Positions 23,976-35,311 are shown, counted from the stretch's first letter. The stretch: DNA of 64,000 bases from Kappaphycus alvarezii (GCA_002205965.3 NADL03000499.1:248001-312000); one strand, 5' to 3'. The notes: a model not told the origin generated them from the letters alone. Program-made: numbers and translations.

Positions 23976-24930
23976 CTTTAACTCCCCTCACACGTTGAAT
24001 CTTGGATCTCCTAAACTGATAACTGCTAATCTATGTAGTCTCTGAAGCTTCATTCTTGCATTTGCTGTGCTCGGCAAGCCTTATGGTTTCACATAGAAAA
24101 TGGCTTCTTCTCTACGTGCCGGTAGATTACAGTGCCATTTGTACCTGTCGCAACAATTTACGTACACGCACATTACCCTAGTAGCTGATGGGGTATCAAC
24201 AAGCTTATCTGTTGCATTAAATTTCTTGCAGGTCATGAGTTAATTCCCTTATTTTCCTGTCTCTTTGTTGGTCAAGCGCTATGTTTTGTACTATTTTGCT
24301 GCAGCATTTAGTAATTGTACCGGGAGATGAGGTGGAAATCAAAGCTAAATCATGTTTGCTTACAGTATATTTTGGGTGAATACAGATGTTCAATCTAACC
24401 AAGTGATCAACCGCCACAAACTTCAAATTTGCGTACTGTACGTACTGTACGTACTGTGCTGTGAATCAATCCAGTCGTTAAAAAAATTGTAGACTGCAAT
24501 TACTTACTGTGGAAAAAGTGGGTTTCTTTATTTAGATGTTTTGGGTGGCTAAAAGTGATCCGCAGTTCGAGGCGCCCGAGAGGAGTGGAAGTAATGAAAA
24601 GGGAATTGCTGGCGCGTCGCGTGCGCACGACAGACGCGAGTGAAGGCAAACTGATGGTCTAATTTCGAGAGTGTCTGCGTCAGCGCAGCGGGGCAGGGGG
24701 CGTGAACCGCTGTTGTTTGAAGTATTTATCGTAGGTTATTCAATTCATGGCAGGACCTTCACTGGTGGCAATTGGGCGGACCCTTAAGTACATCTATAGG
24801 TCTAATGTTCGGGTTAGTCAACCGTGGTGAGGTTATCGGCGGGACCTCTAGCCCCAGAGAGAAGACTGATATCTATCGGTTCACGGGGCGCGTGACACGT
24901 ACGCTGAGCATCAGAAACAGAAAGAAGCCG
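23976..24930. other. No gene seen
   Basis: Short frames only. Contains a small GTACTGTAC microsatellite at 24432-24457 and rising GC content after 24560. Confidence 0.35.
24432..24457. repeat. Microsatellite (CGTACTGTA)n
   Basis: Just under three tandem copies of CGTACTGTA. The same TACTGTAC word clusters at 45.14-45.28, 45.5 and 53.63 kb. Confidence 0.8.
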
Positions 24931-24937
24931 CGGATGT

Positions 24938-25245
24938 TGGCGTGTGTAGGGTTAAGGGGTAGTGTAGTCGCAACGCGAGTAGCGGCGCGGTGAAGAGAAA
25001 GCAGAAAAAAAGCGAAAGTGTCGCGCTGGACTGCGAGTTAACATTGTTGGGATGCTTTTCTTGCATCTCGCCCGGCGGCTGGGTTGGCGGCATCCTATAC
25101 GATATTAATGCTACAGTGTAAAATAACATCAAATCATACACTTGTATCTAAAATGCTAGTTATACGAAATGAACCCCCACCTTCCAGCAGTGCGGCCCCG
25201 CCGCTTGCGCGCATAACCACCAGCATAAGATGTATGGATTGGCTG
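24938..25245 (+). repeat. ~300-bp GC-rich dispersed repeat, copy 1
   Basis: Shares GCGAGTTAACATTGTTGGGA, then ATCTCGCCCGGCGGCTGGGT, GTATCTAAAATGCTAGTTAT and CCGCTTGCGCGCATAACCAC with the reverse complement of 38475-38770. No coding potential. It could be a SINE or MITE; no clear pol III box or terminal inverted repeat was seen. Confidence 0.6.
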
Positions 25246-25298
25246 GAACCCATCTGGAGTTGTAAATCTGAATGTTATATTAAATACAATAGTAATAC

Positions 25299-25406
25299 TC
25301 ACGATTATCAGTTCGCTCGTACAACAACGAACTTCTGTCGCGGTCAACCGACGACAACTCAACCGCTCCTAGCTCGGATAGATTTTTCTCCTTTTGAGGG
25401 CCGATA
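25299..25406 (+). repeat. 3' fragment of the non-LTR element of 47.4-51.0 kb
   Basis: About 107 bp (GATTATCAGTTCGCTCGTAC through CTTTTGAGGGCCG) match the reverse complement of 47465-47572 with few differences. It is a very short 5'-truncated copy that lacks the TTC-type tail. Confidence 0.75.
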
Positions 25407-25511
25407 GTGTCTATTGGACCATTGTCCTCATATGATGATTTCCACTCTGCTCAATGCAGGACCAACTTTACCTGACGCCATACCCATCGATTTCCCCTCA
25501 TTTTCACAGAA

Positions 25512-27386
25512 ATGGATACACGAACCTTTCCAAGAAATAAAATTCACTGCAGTGATTCCCTTGTTACGTCAGCTGCAGAATGTAAGCGGTTGTATGGGTC
25601 AGCTTGGAAGACGAAATTGCTTGCTGTAACCGTTACCGCCGTCCACATCGACATTTCAAGCGGTCGACGGAGAAAGTCAGTGGAGGCAAGCTGGAAGATA
25701 CATGACCGTCTCAAAACTGTCACGTTGAAGATTTTCAACATCAAAGCGGGATTACCTCCAACAGACGTCGTAGTGGAGGAATAAACAGCTCAATGGACAA
25801 ACGAAGCGACACATGAAGTTTGGGCGCTCCTCAACCGTCTTCGTCGGCATCAGAAGGGAATTCCGATGATTGCACGGCGCATCAATCAGATGCACCTGTT
25901 TTTCCTCATGGACGATCATGGGCCAATCAGGAGGGTTTCAAAACTACTGATGAAAATTTTTCAGAGAAAAGCTGCAAAATAATTGGGTACTCCGGTGGTA
26001 CCCTGGTAATACTCTCGCGTATGGCTGTGCTCCTCGAGATTTTTCGCTATTTGAATTATTTATGATCATGTTTCCGCCCCTTCACCTAACCGTCATGCGT
26101 GACCTTACAAATGATCGTTTGAATGCCACTGTAAATCACCCCGTCTCGTCAGGAGTGATATTAAAGTTCTTTGGCATTCTCATACTTATGAAAAAAAATT
26201 CACTTTCAAACCGCCGCGACCTCTGAAGTGAATCTGGTTTGAAGTACATTCCAGCACTGAGCTTTGGAAAGATCATGTCACGTAGAAGGTTTGAGCTGAT
26301 TCAGGCAAACATTTGCTTCAGTCACACTTCTGAACGGGAGGAAAGGCCCTTGGATGACTCGAGATGGTCTCTGGTAAGTGGATTTTTGAAGGCTATCAAT
26401 GACCACCGCAGGCAATATTTCACGCCATCTTCTCATATCTGCTTCGTTGAAAGTATTTGCAGATAGTACGGTCTCAGGGGAGATTGGATCAGAAACGGAC
26501 TCCCAAATTACGTTGCCTATGACAGAAAGACCGAAAATGGCTGCCAATTGAAGGCTTCTGCATGTGGCCAGTCAGAAATAATGTTGAGATTGGAGCTCAT
26601 GATGGGGAAAACGGGTGGCCTTCGGCGTGACTTCACAGAGCAATCCTGTCACACCACCGCCATTACACATCGTCTTGCTCAACCTTGGTTAAAGACGGGT
26701 CGCGTCCTATGTGGGGATTCATTTTTGCATCGGTGTCAACTGCGGAAGCCTTGATGAGATATGGGACGAGATTTATGGGTGTGGTCAAGAATGCGGTTCA
26801 GGAATTTCCGATGCAACATTTGTCGTCACAGGAGCTCACGGAGCGCAGAGATCATATCTCGACGGTTTCGAAGAATACTGACAGCAAAAAATCTTTAGTG
26901 GCTGTGTTGTGGATGGATAGAAAACGAAGACATTTCGTCAGCAGTTGCCATACAACCAATTACGTAAACCCAATTTGTAGGGAAAGATGGAGAACTGTAG
27001 ATGGCGAGAAAAGGAAAATGGAATTCGAGATTGCAGTTCCAGATGTTGTGGAGAGGTACTACGACACTTGTTCTCAAGTCGATCGTCACAACAGATGTAG
27101 GCAACATACCCTTGGAATTGAGAAGAAATTGGAAGTCAAAGATTGGTCGCTCAGGTTCAATTCCTCCCTCCTATCGATCATAATTGTTTTTTTATTTTTA
27201 CTATACAGGCATTCTTTTGGTCAAGACTCTCCTTATCACAATCTAAGTTTTATGAGATGCTTTTCGAGGAACTCATTGAGAACAAGTTTGATTCGAGATC
27301 ACGTAGGGCATCTAACTACTTACAAAATGAGGATGACAGTGATATGCTGGACCCTGTTTCAGAGATTGGAACTCATCTTGCTGTAA
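25512..27386 (+). pseudogene. piggyBac-type transposase (dead)
   Basis: Frames join into a DDE_Tnp_1_7 (piggyBac) protein. N-terminal pieces lie at 25512-25784 and 25820-26065. The core starts at 26239 (FGKIMSRRRFELIQANICFS). Near 26440 the first catalytic block reads ICFVESICR then a stop, where the family has VDES, so that Asp is Val. The second Asp survives in VLCGDSF (26715-26735) and the third in SQVDRHNRCRQ (near 27080), followed by KLEVKDWSLRFNSSLLSI. Frame 26685-27386 is the longest intact part (233 codons). Excision would need all three Asp, so it is inactive. Terminal inverted repeats not identified. Confidence 0.75.
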
Positions 27387-27651
27387 CTAACAAAAAGAGT
27401 ATATTGATTAACTGTGAGTATACTAAAGCATCTTACCAAGGTCGCTGTCGAGTTTGGAAGGTCAGTAAGTCAAAATTTCTTTGTTCTACTTGCCGTAACA
27501 ATGGGCTCCGTGATGTTTATATCTGTCACGCAAGCTCAAAAAGTTGTTGCTTCATGGAAGACGTGCGCGAGAAGCATTATAGAGACCTCAATTAGGATTC
27601 CAAGTTGATATAAAATAGTGTGACTTATTGTTTTAAAAGAAAAAATGATCA

Positions 27652-28900
27652 ATGAGTTCTATTTCCATTGCCCCCTACTGGTTGGAGATCTCCCCCACCG
27701 ATGTCCCTAAGCTCTCCACCCTTCTTACTACCCCCACTGACCCGCCGCTTTCCCTCGCAGGAGCTGAGGTCATCATGGCCGACCCTACCCTCCGCGCCGA
27801 CCCCCGTCGTTCCGAGGCCCGACGCCTAGTCTCTTCCGTCGGGCCCATTCAGAATCTTTGCCCACGCACTGGCCCCCTTCCAAACCCCCCGAAAAATGTC
27901 ATCTCCATTGGCATTTCCACATCCGCTGAACTCAGCCGTGCGTTCTACTCATGTGATCACGTGCAGAAGGCCCTCCTCACTGCGGCGGCTGACGTCGGTC
28001 TCTCTATGCCGTCCCACGTCCTCGTTCTGCATTTCGGGCAGTAGACCTTCGTCTACATCCCCGAACCGACCCTGCCGCGGTTCTCCCACATTCTAGCTCC
28101 ACTGAAAGTCTCCTTCAAGGACCTCCAAGTGATGACGTCCGCGCCGGCCGCCTCACCACACTGCCTCCCGCCCCATGCTGCACGCGGTGCCGCTGGCTGG
28201 CTTTCCCAAGAAATACAGGCCATCAACAGCACCTCTGGTCGCTCCATGGTCCCACTGGAGACGCGTCGGGCCCTCCGTGACGCTCTCGTAGCATCTCGCC
28301 AGGCCCTCGAGACCGCCCTCAACGAAAAAAGAAACGCCCCCGAGCCATCCTCACGGCTCCCAACCCAAGCCCCAAGACCCCGACCGTCAAAATCTCGACC
28401 TCCACCGCACCACAAGTCCCCCCCTTGAGCGCCACTCCGGCCGCTCCTTCCACCATCCTTCTTTTCACGTCCCAGGCCCCCAAAAACCTTCCGCCACCCC
28501 GCCTACATCGTCGCCAGCCATAAAACCCCAAGGCACCCCGTCCAAGGACGAGGATGCCACCCTTAAATCGCCCGGTGGCTCCCCGTCGGCCACGCAGCGT
28601 CGCTGCCCGGCAGCGACCCAGCCCGCCGGGCAGGCACAAAAAAAAAGAGCCGACACCCTCATGGTGCCACCCCTCCCGACTCTCCCGGCAGCACGGCATG
28701 GGCGAGGCCGCGACCAACCGTCGGCTGTCCCCGCTGACCCGATCCCCCCCCTACCGTGACAACCTTGGACTCCGCCATGCCGGACGCTCCGCCGGCTGCC
28801 CTCGACATGAATGAAGTTCCGACCCCAGATGATGCCTGCGAAATGGCCGATGCGGTGTCGACCCACCCACAGGGCTAATCTTCGTAATCGCTCCCACCCC
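27652..28900 (+). pseudogene. ORF1-like / N-terminal part of R2-like family 1
   Basis: Composition jumps to GC-rich at 27650. The frame at 27652-28044 (130 codons, SAELSRAFYSCDHVQKALLT) is followed by 28129-28428, a Pro/Ser/Arg-rich stretch with QEIQAINSTSGRSMVPLETR. A further Pro/Arg-rich piece ends near 28810. It ends where the acidic-ORF element begins, and the RT part of the same GC-rich element resumes at about 30480. I infer it is the gag-like or N-terminal region of that element. No zinc finger visible; identity rests on context and composition. Confidence 0.4.
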
Positions 28901-28999
28901 CACCCCCTAATCACATCTCAATGACTCTGTCGGAACGAAAAAGGTCCTCTTCGCATCTTGAAATCCGTCCTTAACCAATCGTCCTACCTTTGTCTTTCC

Positions 29000-30467
29000 A
29001 AAACAAATTCTGAATATCTTTTTCCTTTATGAATCCAAATTCACTGTACAACTTCATTTTCTATTTTATGTTTGAATATTTGGTCCTCCTCCTTCAAAGA
29101 GACGCCTTTTAATTCGTGGTCACTTCGCCTCCCAACTTCAGTTCCGATATTTTATCACGCAGATTTTTATGATGCCCCGAATTCATGCAAATCCAAGGCC
29201 GCAGTATCGCTTTTTTTGACCAAGACCATGATGATTACCAAAGACATGCCCCCATTTAAAGTGCTACAGCATTGTCGCTGAAGCATCACTCCTACCACCA
29301 ACAATTCGATAAGCTGATTACCCTTTCTGTCAACATCCGCAACTCCGCTTACCCCTTTTCCATAAATATGACGTCAAATCGCCCCTCTATCCCTATCTCC
29401 AAAAACTGCCCTTCTCGTCCCATCAATGGCCTCCGTCTCGCCGCCTACGGGCCAACCGATGACGACGACTACATCCGGCGGCAAACTAAGAAGAAAATCA
29501 TCTAGTTCGTTGGCCGCCTCTCCATATAAGAAGAGGCGGGGGAGGTCAGTGAGGATGAGACTGAGAAAGTCGAGGAGGAGAGCGGGGAATCCTTCGAGGA
29601 ATGGTTAGCCCCTGAGCTAGTGTACGAGACTAAGGAGAAGGATGGGGAGAAAGAGGAGGATGGGGAGGATGGGAAGGAGGATAGGGAGGATGGGGAGGAG
29701 GAAGGGGAAGAAGAAGAGGAAGAGGAGGAGGAGGAGGAGGAGGATAATGAGAACGAGGACGAGGACGAGTTGGATGAGGGAACAGGGGGCATGGAAAGTG
29801 TTGGACTGGTGGGGCCTGGACTGGAGAGTATGGAACAAGTGGTGCCGACTCTGGAACCGGATGTAGATATCTTTAGTAGTTTAGATATCTCCCAGGAGGG
29901 TATAGAGAGCTATGAGCCGTTCGCAGATATTTGTAGGTACTACTTGGACAGCAAGGATATTTTCGAGAATTTGTTTGGATCTGATTTAGAGAATGGGAAA
30001 TAAGAGGACCTCATTAATTGTTAGTTTCCTAAGTTTCTTTTGTTTTGAGTATATCATCCACACAAATTGTTTCTATGCATTTCCTGGTACCTACTGTAGT
30101 TTTGTTCGGACTTTAAGGGTAGCCAAAAATCTATATAAGCTGAGTAAACTGCTTCCTCGTGGAGAGTTCAAGCAAGTTGGCAGACAACTTCAAATCAAGT
30201 TCCGAGTAGTAGGAATTTGAGAGTCAACTTCAGCCACAAGAAGAATTTATTTTACGCTAGTCACTGAGCATAGGTGGTAGACCCTGCCTCTTCCATACTT
30301 GCTTGTAGCCCTCTCATCTCTTTTTAATATACACTCCTTTTTATTCGTTCAACTATACCACGGTAGCACTTTTGTCGCTTGCAAAACCTCCTTCTTGGGG
30401 TAATTGGTTCTGAGGATCTCTTCCCCTGCCGATTTATCCCTTACAGACTCTTCTATCCCCCGATCCC
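29000..30467 (+). mobile_element. Acidic-ORF element, copy 2
   Basis: Homologous to 19525-20970 in inverse orientation, including the non-coding lead (CCTCCTCCTTCAAA near 29088), the acidic ORF and the 3' part through ATCTCTTCCCCTGCCGATTT near 30420. It separates two GC-rich parts of R2-like family 1, so it probably inserted into that element just as copy 1 did into Copia 1. End points are approximate. Confidence 0.55.
29620..30003 (+). CDS. Acidic protein of the two-copy element (copy 2)
   Basis: 127 codons: a Glu/Asp/Gly/Lys-rich half with a run of 13 Glu, then VGLVGPGLESMEQVVPTLEP, FSSLDISQEGIESYEPFADI and the end FGSDLENGK. Upstream in frame-shifted form lies YGPTDDDDYIRRQTKKKII, then FEEWLAPELVYE (29450-29620), matching copy 1, so the native protein probably starts further upstream near 29425 and is broken by a stop. 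Downstream of the stop the sequence GAGGACCTCATTAATTGTTA is conserved between copies. No known domain recognised. Confidence 0.5.
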   Translation: MYETKEKDGEKEEDGEDGKEDREDGEEEGEEEEEEEEEEEEDNENEDEDELDEGTGGMESVGLVGPGLESMEQVVPTLEPDVDIFSSLDISQEGIESYEPFADICRYYLDSKDIFENLFGSDLENGK

Positions 30468-30479
30468 CTCCCGATCCCC

Positions 30480-32255
30480 GAAAAAAACTCTCACCTACCT
30501 TCCCCCCCCCCAAATTCCTCCGCACACGATTCCGTGAGGCGGACATCTTCCAAAACATTCCCTTCCCATGCCTCAAGCCCTTCATCCTACTGTTCATCAA
30601 GCTGATCCGCACACCGGCCAAGGCTCGGGGCGACGATGCCACCCACCTGGCATTTCTTCATCTCCACATGCTTCCTACTGCGGTCATGCGTCGCTTCCTA
30701 CGAGGATAACAAGGATTGCAGCACCCCAAGGGCCAACACGCTGCATTCAGCTCCCGGATCCGTCGGGCCCCTACTAGCACTGAGTGGGCAGCCCTCTGGT
30801 CTGAAGTCTTGAATGCACACTACGCCCGTACCGAATAGACGTAACAACATCGCCCAAGGCCCGCGTCCAGCCCCGCTCGCAAGGCGTGGCGAGCGTAAGT
30901 TCTATGTGCTGATGCCCGCTATGGCAAGGCAATGAGGTCGCTTCACAATGCCTCGCTAGCAGATGTGAACGACCCTGAAACCATCGAAGCACTCTGCACC
31001 TTACACCCCGCGCCCCCGTGCCCCCGCGCCCGATCACACCCATCCCAACAGACTCCCTACCACCGCCGCCTGTTGTTACAAGAGAAGCCGTTGAGAGCGC
31101 CGTCCGCCGCCTTTCCCGGGATATGGCGGCTGGCCCTGATCGTACGCCGGCGCGCTGGTTCCATCTGCCCGTGCAGACGCCAGTAAGCCCGGAAGCCGGT
31201 ATTACGGGCAAGGGGGTGCTCACGCAACTCGTTTCTCGGATCGCGAGAGGTGACCTGCCAACCTCAGTCCTGCCGCTCCTGGCTGCAGCAACCATGCTAC
31301 CTCTGCGGCCCAAACCCAACAAGATTCGGCCCATCGCCGCAGGAACGATCCTCCGCAGAGTGTTAACGAAGACACTCCTCCCAAACGCCATTGATGATTC
31401 TCGTCACTTTCTGGCCCCCTTCCAATTTGCTAACGGCATCAGGGCTGGGATGGACGCCATCGGACACGACACACGCATGCTGCTCCGTCGCTTCTCTTAT
31501 CGCATGGATACCGCCACTGTTCTCGTTGACGCTAATAACGCCTTCAACCGCGTTGATCGCCAGTCAATGCTAGACCAGCTGCCAACGCGCGCCCCAAATC
31601 TCCCCCGGTTCATCAACATGATTTATGCACGCTCGCAACCACCGTTGATCGTGCCGAATCGTGACAAAACGACCATTGCGAGTGCTCAAGGCACACAGCA
31701 AGGCGACCCTGCCAGCATGCTCCTGGTCTCGCTGACGATCCAGCCCCTCATCCGCCGGATTGCAGAAAACACGGGCACCGATGATGGTACATTGATGGGG
31801 TCCCTCCCGGCCTCCGACATGCCCTCCGCATCCTCTGCGACGAGGGACCCACCTACGGCCTACATCTCAACCCGGGGAAAACGCGCATTCATTGGCCAAC
31901 GGTCCTACGCCCACAGCGCGAGGCTTTTCTCCAGGAATTTCGCCTCGCCGAATGCTCCCCGGACGGATTCGAGCTCCTCGGGGCTCCGCTCGGAAACCGG
32001 CATTTCACGGATGCATTTCTACGAGACAAGATTGAGAGGCGCCGCCGAACTCTCCAACTCCTGCCCATGGTTGACGACCCGCGCGCACGGTTTCGCATGC
32101 ACCGCCTCTGTGCGTCGGCCTGTCTGGTGGACCACGGTTTCAAGTTGGCTGACCCACAGGAAGCCCGTACTGCTGCCGAGGCTTTTGATATTCTGCTACA
32201 AAAGTCCTTCACCGAGCTTAATGGCGTTCAAATCAGCGACAACGCGTGGTCGTAG
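30480..32255 (+). pseudogene. R2-like family 1: reverse transcriptase (broken)
   Basis: The main frame 31018-32313 carries AAGPDRTPARWF, RPIAAGTILRRVLT, the first RT Asp in TVLVDANNAFNRVDR (31520-31560) and AQGTQQGDPASMLLV. Where YADD is expected it reads NTGTDDGTLMGS, so residues before the DD are deleted. Soon after, the frame shifts and the thumb continues in another frame (32067-32255; LCASACLVDHGFKLADPQEA). Upstream 30500-30840 gives an N-terminal FILLFIKLIRTPAKARGDDA region. RT of the restriction-like-endonuclease class by linkage to the next ORF. Confidence 0.75.
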
Positions 32256-32336
32256 GCTACCTGGCCCATCCTTTAGGGCGGTTATAGGTTCACCCTCATC
32301 TCACCGTTCCTAGATGGGGCCGCTGTCTCGAGTATC

Positions 32337-33470
32337 ATGGATGCAGCACCGCCAGGACTGCGGTCCGCAGCCCATATCGGGCCCCGCTTCACCGCTATCA
32401 CCGGAGCCCGCTACCGCCGAGACATGGCTTTCCTTCTCGGTCAAGCCGCCGGTCACATTCGAGACTTCCTCCTGCACATCCCTGGAACGGCCTACCCAGT
32501 TGATCTGGGTTCCTTCGACCCACTCCCTCTTGCTACTGCACACACACTTATCCAAACCTACCTAAAACGTGTGCAGCAGGAGGCGCTGGCCAAGATTCAC
32601 TGGCGCCACGACCACTGGGCTAGATCTCCGAACCCGGACCTACACACGAATGCAGATGTACGGCAACGCATACGCGGTCTAGCGCTACGCAAAGGCCCCG
32701 GTACTGCCTTTCTTTACGCACATCCCTCGGCTGACACGGAGGTATCCGCGGTACACTGCAAAATAATACTTCGCCGATTCTTGGAACTGCCCGTTTATGA
32801 TGACTCGCTTCCTCGGAACTGCGAGCATTGTAAACGCCAAATGGACAGATTAGGCAACCACGCTGTAGACTTGTGCCCGTCTCGGTTCGGTCGCAAACAC
32901 CGGCATAACTCACTTCGCAACGTCATCGCTGGCCGTATCGCCCGTGCCGTTGGCCTGGATTGCCAGCTCGAGGTCCCACTCCTCGTGCCCGGCACCGATC
33001 TGCGACCCGCTGACATACTAGTTCACCCACCAGCAGCCCCTAAAGGCACTGCGGCCCGCCCGATCGTCTGCGATGTTACCGTAGTCTCTCCATTCAAGGA
33101 CGATGTCAGAACAAGAGCTACACGGGAAGTGGGCGGTGCTGCTGCAATTGCACACCGCAACAAAGTGACGGACCTGGAGAGAAAATTGTCGCGTCGACTC
33201 CCCCCGCCCTCCGATAACCCTACACAGGCCCCCGATTTCGAATTTCAACCGCTGGCCTTTGACTTCTTGGTTTTCCCTTCCCCCGAAACCGTCAGCTTCA
33301 TAGAGGGACTGGTGTCTCGCATTGCTGACAAATTCCACTCGTCAACAGGAGTTATCCGTAATCGGATTTTTAGGCGCATTAGTATCACAATCTGGTCGTC
33401 GAGTGCACAATCTATTGAGTCGCGCATGTCGCTGCGCGTGGCCGACGTGGACCAACCGGTTAGCACTTAG
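32337..33470 (+). CDS. R2-like family 1: zinc knuckle and restriction-like endonuclease
   Basis: An intact 377-codon frame in phase with the element's C-terminus. It holds a CCHC knuckle, CEHCKRQMDRLGNHAVDLC (C-x2-C-x9-H-x4-C, near 32820-32876), then RHNSLRNVIAG and a PD-(D/E)XK core LRPADILVHPP, about 15 residues later CDVTVVSPF. This is the arrangement of the nicking endonuclease of R2/CRE-type non-LTR retrotransposons, which cuts target DNA to prime reverse transcription. The first ATG at 32337 is internal to the polyprotein. Homologous C-termini occur at 16800-17225 and 33480-33945. Confidence 0.7.
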   Translation: MDAAPPGLRSAAHIGPRFTAITGARYRRDMAFLLGQAAGHIRDFLLHIPGTAYPVDLGSFDPLPLATAHTLIQTYLKRVQQEALAKIHWRHDHWARSPNPDLHTNADVRQRIRGLALRKGPGTAFLYAHPSADTEVSAVHCKIILRRFLELPVYDDSLPRNCEHCKRQMDRLGNHAVDLCPSRFGRKHRHNSLRNVIAGRIARAVGLDCQLEVPLLVPGTDLRPADILVHPPAAPKGTAARPIVCDVTVVSPFKDDVRTRATREVGGAAAIAHRNKVTDLERKLSRRLPPPSDNPTQAPDFEFQPLAFDFLVFPSPETVSFIEGLVSRIADKFHSSTGVIRNRIFRRISITIWSSSAQSIESRMSLRVADVDQPVST

Positions 33471-33479
33471 CTAGCAGTA

Positions 33480-33945
33480 TAGTCGGATCCTGCAGCGGAC
33501 ACCCGTTTTATTGATGCCATAAAGTTACGCCATGTCGAACTCAAGAAGTTCGACATCGGATTCGTGGCCTGGCGTTCCGGAACAGCCCCGCCGCCGCTTT
33601 TCTCATGGCTCACCCCGCAACCGCTACGGCGGTGTTCTCGGCCCACTGGCAGACCATGATCTGCCGGCACCTAGGCCTCCCCGTATACGACGACTCCCGC
33701 CCGCTCACCTGTACCCAATGCAATCAAACTATGGACGCACTCGGGGACCACGCGGCTGACCTCTACCCGCCAGCTTCGGCCAGCCGCAACGCCACAACTC
33801 GCTGCGCAACGTTTTGGCCTACCACGATGCTCGCGCTGCGGGCCTGGACTGCCAATAAGAAGTCCCGCCCCTTGTCCCAAGAACGAATATCCGCCCAGCG
33901 GACATTCTCATACAACCCCCCGCCCACGGATCATCCACGGGCCAA
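33480..33945 (+). pseudogene. Second, truncated family 1 endonuclease copy
   Basis: Reads CRHLGLPVYDDSRPLTCTQC, then MDALGDHAADLY (last zinc ligand Cys changed to Tyr) and, after shifts, an RPADIL-like motif, homologous to 32780-33030. It ends abruptly at about 33945 against Copia 3 coding sequence on the other strand, marking an insertion or recombination junction. A GTCGAACT-CAAGA-AGTTCGAC hairpin lies at 33534-33554. Confidence 0.6.
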
Positions 33946-33949
33946 AACA

Positions 33950-35185
33950 CCCATATGTTGTCTCCAACGTGAGTTGGTGCATTCGGAGTGTCAGATCCAA
34001 AGTCGGCGTCAACAGGTGTGGCCAACTGAGATTGTGGTAAATTATTCTCGGAGTCATCAACATTTAGTGCTTCACGAGCAGTACTGCCTTGGGCTGCAGT
34101 TGTTATATCTATTTCTTCAATAGTCGTTTCAGAAATCACGTCTAATCCTTCTTGTACCATCTGAGCAAAGCTCTCTCGAGGTAGTGCTTGGCGAACATCT
34201 TCAATCGCCACGGTGATTTCTCTGCCATTACGTCCGGGTACGTTAACTGTACGAGCAGTACGATGTGTAGAGAGGATTGGTTTCGGATCAGACCATTTTC
34301 CTCTTTTCTCGTCATCCTTTTTCTGATAAACCTCAACATTGTCACCAGTCGAGAGCGGTATTTCCTTGACAGCATTTGAACGCAAAATAAGTGCCATTTT
34401 GCGTCTTGCATGAAGCTGTTCTCTAGCCTTTCGAATTTCATTCGGTATGCCATTTTCGGTAGTCTTCGATGCAACGGGAGGAGAAAATCCCCTTGCAAGT
34501 TCAAATGCAGACATAGTATCGTTGCCATACAAATCATTTGAAATTGAGACGGCCTTATACGCTGCAAATTTCGGGTCATATTTCTCCTCTTTGTCTGCCA
34601 AAAGGCGGGTCAAATGCTACGTATGATACTATGCTTAGAGTCGATAGCATTTTTCGAGTGTCGTCTGGGCGGTACAGGAGATATTTCAATGCCAAGCTTG
34701 CCGGCATACTTCTTAAACTAACCAACATGAAATGCCTTGTCTCCTCTAATGGTATCAGGGTACCAGAACTGCGAAACCCATGAGGCTTCAAATCCAATCA
34801 CCACTTCGCTACGAGCGGTTGAATCGACAATGTAGGCAGTAGAGTGCCTGCTTATTAAATCCATGCAGTGTAATAATAGGGTCACATCCAAGTACAAATG
34901 ATCAATACAAACGACTTCATTAAAGTTCTTCGAAAGCGTGCTAATAGACACCTTGCGACTATTTTGGGGAACCATCGTCGAACAACAAGCAGTACATCCA
35001 TTATCTTGCCGACCTTGTGTCGTGTTAGAGGTCTTTCCACTGTTTCCAGAACGGTGTCCAAAGTTGCTCGAAACCTGAGGAGAATCATAACATTTCACAT
35101 GAGATGGAAGAGATCCATCTGGGTTATGATTACGTTTCCAGTGGCCGTATTTGCCACATAAAATACATGGGAATCTCATTGTGGG
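33950..35185 (-). pseudogene. Copia 3: CCHC knuckle and integrase (deleted, broken)
   Basis: Minus-strand frame 35179-34718 begins with CILCGKYGHWKRNHNPDG (CCHC knuckle). Then, without the protease, it reads VCIDHLYLDVTLLLHCMDL (integrase first Asp) and YPDTIRGDKAF (second Asp). A shifted frame gives RRHSKNAIDSKHSIIR, where Copia 2 has NAIESKH, so the third catalytic Glu is Asp. Frame 34613-33950 holds the integrase C-terminal part (AAYKAVSISNDLYGNDTMSA, then KKDDEKRGKWSDPKPILSTH). It stops at the junction with the family 1 fragment, so RT and RNase H are lost. Confidence 0.7.
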
Positions 35186-35311
35186 AGATTGGCCTCTGTA
35201 ACGGGTGTTTTTACCTCTGTTATTACCAAAGGAACGATTAGTTCCGGCTGCACTAGCTTTGAGTGGTTCAAGCTCTGTGTCTACACCTGGGTGTGAAGAT
35301 TTATCACACTG

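Noticed and set aside
27150..27166. GGTTCAATTCC resembling a tRNA B box
   Set aside because: Lies in the conserved piggyBac coding block and no cloverleaf can be drawn around it.
28319..28914. Gly/Arg-rich minus-strand frames of 130-150 codons
   Set aside because: Shadows of the Pro/Ser-rich plus-strand family 1 sequence, as expected from GC-rich complementary codons.
29502..29792. Poly-Ser minus-strand ORF
   Set aside because: Direct antisense of the Glu-rich tract of the acidic ORF.
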